From assembly GCA_035760705.1 (NCBI GenBank), contig DASTSL010000062.1:1-11822 (forward strand): a stretch of DNA of 11,822 bases, given 5' to 3'. Source of the stretch: Allomeiothermus sp035760705 (GTDB taxonomy: Bacteria > Deinococcota > Deinococci > Deinococcales > Thermaceae). The notes below the pieces were generated by a model. The model was not told where the DNA came from. It was given only the letters and a program-made list of their open reading frames with translations, and ran no database searches. This document shows, one piece after another, positions 6,861 to 11,822 of this stretch (its first letter is position 1; each line of letters begins with the position of its first letter). The position numbers and the translations under genes were made by a program.

Positions 6861-7834
6861 TCCCCCAAAATCAGCGCGAACATGAGTGGGGCCACGATGG
6901 AAGCATCCGATTCGATGATGAACTTGGGGGTGTGGGCCTCGAGCTTGCCCCAGGTGATCTTCTCGTTGGGCACTGCCCCCGAGTACGAGCCGTAGCTGGT
7001 GGTGGAGTCGGAGATCTGGCAGAAATAGCCCCACACCGGGATGTCCGGGCGCTGCATGTCCTGGTGGAGCATCGGCACCACACAGATGGGGAAGTCTCCG
7101 GCGATCCCCCCGCCGATCTGGAAGAAGCCGATGGAGTGGTGCTTCGAGGTCTCCACGTACCAGTCGGCTAGTGTCATCATGTACTCGATGCCGGTGCGGA
7201 CGGTATGGACGTTCTTGATCTGACCCGTCAGGCAATGCCCGGCGTACATGTTGCCGGTGGTGGAGTCCTCCCAGCCGGGTACCACGATGGGCAGGTTCTT
7301 CTCCGCGGCGGCGACCATCCAGGAGTCCTTGGGGTCGATCTGGTAGTACTGCTCGAGCCGCCCCGAACGGATGATCCGGTAGAGGAACTCGTGGGGGAAG
7401 TAGCGCTCCCCGGCCTGGTCGGCCCGGGTCCATTCCTCGATCAGGGCCCCCTCCAAGCGCCGCATGGCCTCCATCTCCGGGATGCAGGTATCGGTGACCC
7501 GGTTCATGTGGCGCTCGAGCAGGGCTTGCTCGTCCTGCGGGGTGAGGTCGCGCCAGTGCGGGACCCGCTCGTAGTGGTGGTGGGCCACCAGGTTGAAGAG
7601 GTCTTCCTCGAGGTTGGCGCCCGTACACGAGATGGCCTGCACCTTGTCCTGGCGGATCATCTCGGCCAGGCTGATCCCCAGTTCGGCGGTGCTCATGGCC
7701 CCGGCCAGGGTGATCATCATCACCCCGCCCGAGTCGAGGTGCTGGCGATAAGCTTCGGCGGCGTCCACCAACGTCGCTGCGTTGAAGTGCCGGAAGTGGT
7801 GTTTGATGAACCGACTCACTGCTCCACGAGACAT
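6857..7834 (-). CDS. Deoxyhypusine synthase family protein (probable homospermidine or related polyamine synthase)
   Basis: Family enzymes use NAD to transfer an aminobutyl group from spermidine or putrescine through a lysine imine. Archaea and eukaryotes modify the factor (e/a)IF5A this way. Bacteria lack that protein, so a free polyamine acceptor is inferred here. The 325-residue length fits. Visible signatures are SCTGANLEEDLF (69-80), LPIVVPGWEDSTTGNMY (181-197), GGGIAG (241-246) and SGAVPNEKITWGKL (285-298). In the last, K297 aligns with the catalytic lysine of WGK in human DHS. The C-terminal IESDASIVAPLMFA matches the family's YADASLVFPLL segment. The human HH pair after GGGVV appears replaced by GDFPI, an active-site change that fits a different acceptor. 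The ATG at 7834 has AAAGGGGG 5 bases upstream (7840-7847). The leader is structured, suggesting translational control. Confidence 0.88.
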   Translation of the reverse strand: MSRGAVSRFIKHHFRHFNAATLVDAAEAYRQHLDSGGVMMITLAGAMSTAELGISLAEMIRQDKVQAISCTGANLEEDLFNLVAHHHYERVPHWRDLTPQDEQALLERHMNRVTDTCIPEMEAMRRLEGALIEEWTRADQAGERYFPHEFLYRIIRSGRLEQYYQIDPKDSWMVAAAEKNLPIVVPGWEDSTTGNMYAGHCLTGQIKNVHTVRTGIEYMMTLADWYVETSKHHSIGFFQIGGGIAGDFPICVVPMLHQDMQRPDIPVWGYFCQISDSTTSYGSYSGAVPNEKITWGKLEAHTPKFIIESDASIVAPLMFALILGE

Positions 7835-7837
7835 GAA

Positions 7838-7900
7838 AACCCCCTTTGGGTTGCAGGTTGCCCCTTTCCCGGTTCGGGCGTTTTGAGGTGGATCAACCTG
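7838..7900 (-). promoter_or_regulatory. Structured 5' leader with a hairpin over the Shine-Dalgarno
   Basis: Next to the start codon, AACCC (7848-7852) can pair with GGGTT (7838-7842) around AAAGG, covering most of the AAAGGGGG site. Just upstream, CAGGTTG and CAACCTG (7854-7860 with 7894-7900) form a 7-bp closing helix around a CCCG/CGGG hairpin (7868-7871 with 7875-7878). I recognise no known riboswitch class. Control by temperature or polyamine is a guess. Confidence 0.4.
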
Positions 7901-7953
7901 GGTTCAGTCTTCGCGGGGTGGGCGAATCTCCCGGACTCCCCCCTTCAGTGGCT

Positions 7954-7991
7954 GGGCTAAAGCCGTAGGGCTAAAGCCATCGGGCCAAGCC
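7954..7991. repeat. Tandem 14-bp palindromic units
   Basis: Units begin at 7954, 7968 and 7982, an exact 14-base period: GGGCTAAAGCCGTA, then GGGCTAAAGCCATC, then a degenerate GGGCCAAGCC. Each full unit contains the palindrome GGCT-AA-AGCC. The array lies between the candidate promoter and the start codon of the deoxyhypusine synthase homologue, so it would be in the transcribed leader. Confidence 0.7.
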
Positions 7992-8013
7992 TGCCACCTA
8001 GCGTCCGCCTGAG

Positions 8014-8041
8014 AGTTTACCGAATCTAGGGGTGAAATCAA
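8014..8041 (-). promoter_or_regulatory. Candidate promoter for the deoxyhypusine synthase homologue
   Basis: On the minus strand TTGATT (8036-8041) is separated by 16 bases from TAAACT (8014-8019). Each matches 4 of 6 consensus positions. The predicted start near 8007 leaves a leader of about 170 bases holding the 14-bp repeats and the hairpins near the start codon. The 287-base gap from 7835 to 8121 contains no gene that I can see. Confidence 0.45.
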
Positions 8042-8121
8042 TGGGACGTTTGCGCAGGAGGTGGGTTATTTGGGCGGCTCGAGCAAGGCAGATGCCCTGA
8101 CCTGACTATCCGCGACTTAAT

Positions 8122-9345
8122 CTAGCGAACCCCCCGGACCCTCGAGATGAACACCGTCCCCAGCACGAAAAAAATCACCGCGATGGCGAACAGAATCGGG
8201 TAGCCACCTCCCGGGCTGGCCCGGTTCCCCGCGTCGAGCACCTGGCCGAAGAGCCCCTGGAAGAGTTGGGGAAACACCAAGGCCATGTGCCAGATCCCCA
8301 TGTCGCGGGCGTGTTTGCTGGGGTCGGGGAGCACCGAGGTGGCGAGGGCCCAGTCCACGCTGATATAAGCCCCATAACCGAGGCCGAAGACCAGCCCGAT
8401 CAGCACGGCCAGAGCATAGCTTTGCGTCAGGGCAAACCCCGCCGCCGCCGAGGCCATGATGCCCCCGGCAAGGAAAACGATGCGTTTTTTCCCGATCCGG
8501 TCCGAGAGCACCCCTCCGACGATCGCGGTGATGGCCCCCGCGAAGGAAAGGAGCAACAAAATGATCCCCAGGGCCTGATCGGCCAGGGCCAGCCGGAGCG
8601 GGCCGAGCGGAAAGGTTTTGACCACGTCACGCAGGTAGTAAAAAAGGAAGGGCTGGATGGCAAAACGCCCCGATTCTACCAGGGCTCGAGTGAGGAACAC
8701 CCAGCGGAAGTCCCGGTACTCCGGGCGCAGGAAGACCCGCAGGTTTAAGGGCTCCACGTTGCGTTTGATCTGCGGCTCCGGCACACTTCGCAGGGTGATC
8801 AGGGTCGTGAGCAGGAGCACCAAAGCGATGGCCAGGTACTGCCCCTCCCGGCTTCCCTGCAAGAGAATCGGGACAATCCCCCCCGCGACTTGGCTGGAGA
8901 GCTGAAAAAAGCCCAGGACCCCGCTGGCTGTACCTTTTTCGTTTTGCGAAACCGTGTCGGGGATCAGTGCGGCGTAGGGGGTAGAGGCCACGTTATTTCC
9001 CAGTTGCACCAACACGTAACCCAGGGCATAGACCCAGTACCCAGGGGCAAAAAACATGATCGCCAAACCCAAAATGTTGATCGCCGTACCCCACACCATA
9101 AACGATTTCCGCTTCCCGATGCGGTCCGACCAAGCACCCAAAAAAGGGGGAAGCACGAGGGGGATCAGGGCCAGGGTTCCCGCCAGCCAGCCCAGATAGG
9201 TTCCCTGTTGCTCCTGTCCGACAAACCGCAACACGTCGGCGGGCATGAGGAACAGCAGGATCAAGGTCCAGTGCAAGTTAAACCCGAACCAGTAAGCCGA
9301 GAAACCGAAGTAGCGCAAGACACCGGCAGGGCGGGCGCGTTGCAT
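8122..9345 (-). CDS. MFS transporter, sugar/GPH-like (12 membrane segments)
   Basis: This inner-membrane secondary transporter is 407 residues long with about 12 hydrophobic segments. MFS motif A appears twice, once in each half: GAWSDRIGKRK (70-80) and GVLSDRIGKKR (278-288), as expected from the internal duplication. The segment NNVASTPYAALIPDTVSQNE (117-136) resembles the sugar:cation symporter/SLC45-like branch, so a sugar or glycoside is the likeliest substrate, but this is not proven. The ATG at 9345 has no Shine-Dalgarno. An extended -10 (TGA-TATACT, 9355-9363) ends 9 bases before it, so the mRNA is probably leaderless. Divergent argS lies 210 bases away. The deoxyhypusine synthase homologue follows after 287 bases and probably has its own promoter. 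Confidence 0.9.
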   Translation of the reverse strand: MQRARPAGVLRYFGFSAYWFGFNLHWTLILLFLMPADVLRFVGQEQQGTYLGWLAGTLALIPLVLPPFLGAWSDRIGKRKSFMVWGTAINILGLAIMFFAPGYWVYALGYVLVQLGNNVASTPYAALIPDTVSQNEKGTASGVLGFFQLSSQVAGGIVPILLQGSREGQYLAIALVLLLTTLITLRSVPEPQIKRNVEPLNLRVFLRPEYRDFRWVFLTRALVESGRFAIQPFLFYYLRDVVKTFPLGPLRLALADQALGIILLLLSFAGAITAIVGGVLSDRIGKKRIVFLAGGIMASAAAGFALTQSYALAVLIGLVFGLGYGAYISVDWALATSVLPDPSKHARDMGIWHMALVFPQLFQGLFGQVLDAGNRASPGGGYPILFAIAVIFFVLGTVFISRVRGVR

Positions 9346-9354
9346 GGTTGGGCG

Positions 9355-9363
9355 AGTATATCA
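9355..9363 (-). promoter_or_regulatory. Extended -10 promoter for the MFS gene (leaderless)
   Basis: TGA-TATACT on the minus strand matches the extended -10 form TGnTATAAT at 5 of 6 hexamer positions. No -35 box is seen. Nine bases separate it from the ATG, placing transcription initiation at or within a few bases of the start codon. Confidence 0.6.
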
Positions 9364-9537
9364 GGCAAGCAAGAGGGCTCGAGTTTGATCCGCCTGCTCA
9401 CTCCCTCACCCCGGTCCCAAAAGATCTTGTTCGCTGACGCGAAGCCCTTCCAAAAGGCGAGGGGGAGTAAGCATTAGGCGTTTTGCGTACAACCTCTATC
9501 TGCCAACCTCCCAAATCTAGGGCTAAAGGCGGTTTTC

Positions 9538-9546
9538 TGATACGAT
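9538..9546 (+). promoter_or_regulatory. Extended -10 promoter for argS (leaderless)
   Basis: TGA-TACGAT lies exactly 9 bases before the argS ATG at 9556, the same layout as the divergent MFS gene. No Shine-Dalgarno or -35 box is seen. The rest of the 210-base spacer (9364-9537) shows no gene or clear T-box-like leader. Confidence 0.55.
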
Positions 9547-9555
9547 ATTCGCTCG

Positions 9556-11394
9556 ATGCAGGAAGTTTTGGCCCCCCTCAAGTCCGCGCTCGCCCAGGCC
9601 CTACAGCGCCTGGGCGTCAGCGAGTTGCCCGAGATCGTCCTCCAGGAGACCCCGCCCGGCAAGGAAGGCGACTACGGCTCGCCGGTGGCCTTCGCCCTGG
9701 CCCGCACCCTGCGCCAAGCCCCACCCCAGATCGCCCTCGAGATCGCCCAGAAGCTCGAGCTTCCCCCTTTCGTGCGCCGGGCCTTCGCGGTGGGAGGCTA
9801 TCTCAACTTCGAGCTGGACCCGGCTTTCTTGGTCAAAGCGGCGACCCAGCCCCTCGAGCCCTTCCCTCCCCAGCCGGGCAAGGTGCTGGTCGAGCACACC
9901 GCCGTGAACCCCAACAAGGAGCTGCACGTCGGCCACCTGCGGAATGTCTGCTTGGGGGACGCGGTGGCGCGGATTCTGCGCTTCGCCGGGCGCGAGGTGG
10001 AGGTCCTCAACTACATCGACGACACCGGGCGGCAGGCCGCCGACTCGCTCTTCGCCCTACAGCATTACGGCCTCGTCTACGACGGCTCCAAGAAGTACGA
10101 CCATTGGGTGGGCGAGGCTTACGTGCGGCTCCACCGCGACATGGAGGACGAGGCCAAGAAAGCCGAGTTCGAGCCACAGATCGCCCAGGTACTGCACCGG
10201 CTCGAGGCCGGGGAACTGCGCGCCGAGGTGGACAAGATCCTGCGGGCCCAGCTCGAAACCATGCACCGGCTGGGTGCTTACTACGACGTGCTGGTGTGGG
10301 AGTCGGACATCGTACACGAGGGGCTATTGAGCAAAGCGCTGGCGATCCTCGAGCAAAGCCCCTACGTGCTACGCCCGACCGAAGGGAAATACGCCGGGGC
10401 CCTGGTCATTGACGCCAGTTCGATCATCCCCGGCCTGGAAGATCCCTATTTCGTGCTGGTGCGCTCCAACGGGGCCAGCACCTACTACGCCAAGGACATC
10501 GCCTTCCAGATGTGGAAGATGGGTCTCTTGCAGGGGCTCAAGTTCGACCCCTACCCCGGTGACTACCCGGCCTTTACCCCAGGCCGTCCGATGTACACCA
10601 GCACCCCCACCGGCCATGTTCCCGAGCACGTCGGGGCCAGCCAGACCATCAACGTGATCGACGCCCGGCAGTCCCACCCGCAGATGATCGTGCGGGCCGG
10701 GCTCGAGGTCGCCGGACGGCACGACTTGGCCGAAGGGGCCTACCACCTGGCTTACGAGACGGTGCTGCTCGAGGGCAAGCAGATGTCCGGGCGCAAGGGC
10801 ATCACGGTTTCGGCGGACGAGGTGCTGGACGAAGCGGTGAAGCGGGCCAGGGCCATCATCGCCGAGAAGAACCCCCTTCACCCCGACCCCCAGACCGCCG
10901 CCGAGCAGATCGGGGTGGGTGCGGTGCGCTTTGCCATGGTCAAGACTGAGCCCAAAAAGCAGATCGACTTCCGCTACGACCAGGCCCTCTCCTTTGAGGG
11001 CGACACCGGCCCTTACGTGCAGTACGCCCACGCCCGGGCCGGTTCGATCCTGCGCAAGGCCCAGGAGCAAGGGGTGCGGGGTGAGGCCCCCGACTATGCC
11101 CAGGCCACCCCCTACGAGGTCCAGCTGGCCAAGGTTTTGCTGCGCTTCCCCGCCGTGGTGCAAGAAGCCGCCGCCAGCAAGGCCCCCAACGTCCTGGCCC
11201 AATACCTGCTCGATCTGGGGGCGGCCTGGAACGGCTACTACAACGCCAAGACCCCCGAAGGGAAGTCGGCTACTGCGGTGCTCACCGCCCCGGCGGGCTT
11301 GCGGGGGGTAAGGCTCGAGCTGGTCAAGAGCCTTAAACAAACGCTTAACCAGGGGCTCACCTTGCTGGGTCTTAATGCACCCGAAGTAATGTGA
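9556..11394 (+). CDS. argS: Arginyl-tRNA synthetase
   Basis: This class I cytoplasmic synthetase charges tRNA-Arg with arginine in two steps, adenylation then transfer. Arginyl-tRNA synthetases generally require bound tRNA for the adenylation step. The 612 residues are of normal length. The N-terminal tRNA-binding (Add-1) domain covers about residues 1-105. The HIGH motif is NPNKELHVGHLRN, with H124-V-G-H127. The KMSKS equivalent is K408-QMSGRK-414, followed by ITVSADEVLDEA. The ArgS-typical block EPKKQIDFRYDQALSFEGDT and then GPYVQYAHAR leads into the C-terminal DALR-type anticodon domain, ending LLGLNAPEVM. The ATG at 9556 is set by the extended -10 nine bases upstream. The stop TGA is followed after 5 bases by the protease gene, suggesting cotranscription. 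Identification is firm. Confidence 0.97.
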   Translation: MQEVLAPLKSALAQALQRLGVSELPEIVLQETPPGKEGDYGSPVAFALARTLRQAPPQIALEIAQKLELPPFVRRAFAVGGYLNFELDPAFLVKAATQPLEPFPPQPGKVLVEHTAVNPNKELHVGHLRNVCLGDAVARILRFAGREVEVLNYIDDTGRQAADSLFALQHYGLVYDGSKKYDHWVGEAYVRLHRDMEDEAKKAEFEPQIAQVLHRLEAGELRAEVDKILRAQLETMHRLGAYYDVLVWESDIVHEGLLSKALAILEQSPYVLRPTEGKYAGALVIDASSIIPGLEDPYFVLVRSNGASTYYAKDIAFQMWKMGLLQGLKFDPYPGDYPAFTPGRPMYTSTPTGHVPEHVGASQTINVIDARQSHPQMIVRAGLEVAGRHDLAEGAYHLAYETVLLEGKQMSGRKGITVSADEVLDEAVKRARAIIAEKNPLHPDPQTAAEQIGVGAVRFAMVKTEPKKQIDFRYDQALSFEGDTGPYVQYAHARAGSILRKAQEQGVRGEAPDYAQATPYEVQLAKVLLRFPAVVQEAAASKAPNVLAQYLLDLGAAWNGYYNAKTPEGKSATAVLTAPAGLRGVRLELVKSLKQTLNQGLTLLGLNAPEVM

Positions 11395-11399
11395 TCGAG

Positions 11400-11822
11400 A
11401 TGCGCCGGATTCCCCTGCTCCCATTCGCGCTCGCCATTCTGGTGGCCGCGGCGGCTTTGTGGGCCTTGGCCCAGCAAACCCCCCGGCTCACTACCCCAGA
11501 TGAGATCGCCCGAGTCGAGGTCTTACGCCGCAGCCTCCCGGCGGTGGTGCTGGTCCAGGGGATCGCCCAGGACCCCACCACCGGCAATGAAGGCCCCATT
11601 ACTGGTTCCGGCTTCTTTTATAGCCCCACCCGGATCGTGACCAACTACCACGTGGTTAACGGGCTACGTGACCTACGGGTAATCCTCAACGACGGACGCG
11701 AGTTCCCCGCCGAGATCGTGGCCCTCGATCGCGGTATTGACATCGCCATTCTGGGGGTGCGGGGGGTGGTGGCTCCAACCACCTTGCCGTGGGGCAGTTC
11801 GCAAAACCTCCCGCCGGGAATA
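11400..11822 (+). CDS. Exported trypsin-like serine protease, HtrA/DegP type (5' part)
   Basis: 141 codons are present before the window ends. The N-terminus MRRIPLLPFALAILVAAAAL (1-20) is a signal peptide or signal anchor, so the protease acts outside the cytoplasmic membrane. The protease fold follows: GSGFFYSPTRIVTNYHVVNG (69-88) contains catalytic H84, and GIDIAIL (112-118) contains catalytic D114. The catalytic serine and any PDZ domain lie beyond the window. Family members degrade or refold damaged envelope proteins; that role here is inferred. The ATG at 11400 is preferred because MRR plus a hydrophobic run is a normal signal. An in-frame GTG at 11391 overlaps the argS stop as GTGA and is a real alternative. 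Neither start has a strong Shine-Dalgarno, so translational coupling to argS is likely. Confidence 0.88.
   Translation, partial: MRRIPLLPFALAILVAAAALWALAQQTPRLTTPDEIARVEVLRRSLPAVVLVQGIAQDPTTGNEGPITGSGFFYSPTRIVTNYHVVNGLRDLRVILNDGREFPAEIVALDRGIDIAILGVRGVVAPTTLPWGSSQNLPPGI

Noticed and set aside
6861..7628. Minus-strand open frame overlapping the deoxyhypusine synthase homologue and running on to 6660
   Set aside because: The part inside the enzyme gene is an Arg/Pro/Gly-rich shadow. Only the last 66 codons past the enzyme stop were kept as a weak candidate.
8085..8098. Terminator after the MFS gene
   Set aside because: Only a 5-bp stem with one G-U pair and no U-tract, too weak to list.
9364..9537. 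T-box or other riboswitch before argS
   Set aside because: The predicted argS start is leaderless and no T-box sequence or specifier stem was recognised. The imperfect CTCCCTC/GAGGGGGAG pairing is not convincing.
1..11822. CRISPR array, tRNA, rRNA, insertion sequence or prophage
   Set aside because: No spaced direct repeats, cloverleaf with CCA-end features, transposase motif or flanking inverted repeats with target duplication were found.

Overview
The window looks like a chromosomal segment from a moderately GC-rich thermophile of the Deinococcota, most likely Meiothermus or a close relative. This is inferred from three things. The ArgS protein ends in a Thermus-like ...APEVM tail and has a Thermus-like KQMSGRK loop. 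Genes often use leaderless or extended -10 promoters. The palindrome CTCGAG is strikingly common, with about 40 copies by eye, usually encoding Leu-Glu. No tRNA, rRNA, insertion sequence, CRISPR array or origin is visible.

Left third (1-3034, minus strand): part of a branched-chain amino acid/amide-type ABC importer operon, transcribed right to left. It encodes a Tat-exported binding protein (LivK type), a permease (LivH type) and an ATPase (LivF type), whose C-terminus falls at the window edge. The second permease (LivM) and second ATPase (LivG) are absent here and would be expected past base 1. A structured element separates the binding-protein and permease genes, in the position where REP-like elements are known to set different expression levels.

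Middle (3128-9345, minus strand): in transcription order there is an MFS sugar-type transporter, a bacterial deoxyhypusine synthase homologue (probably polyamine/homospermidine synthesis), a possible 66-residue cysteine-rich protein overlapping its stop codon, a 929-residue methyltransferase-TPR-DUF2325 fusion, and a stand-alone HNH nuclease with a ZRANB3-like zinc knuckle. The fusion protein and its HNH neighbour are the least explained part of the window. The deoxyhypusine synthase homologue has a structured leader with a hairpin over its Shine-Dalgarno sequence, and tandem 14-bp palindromic units further upstream.

Right part (9556-11822, plus strand): argS (arginyl-tRNA synthetase), then after 5 bases the start of an exported trypsin-like serine protease of the HtrA/DegP type, cut by the window end. 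The MFS gene and argS diverge from a 210-bp spacer. Each has an extended -10 box exactly 9 bases before its ATG, which predicts leaderless mRNAs.
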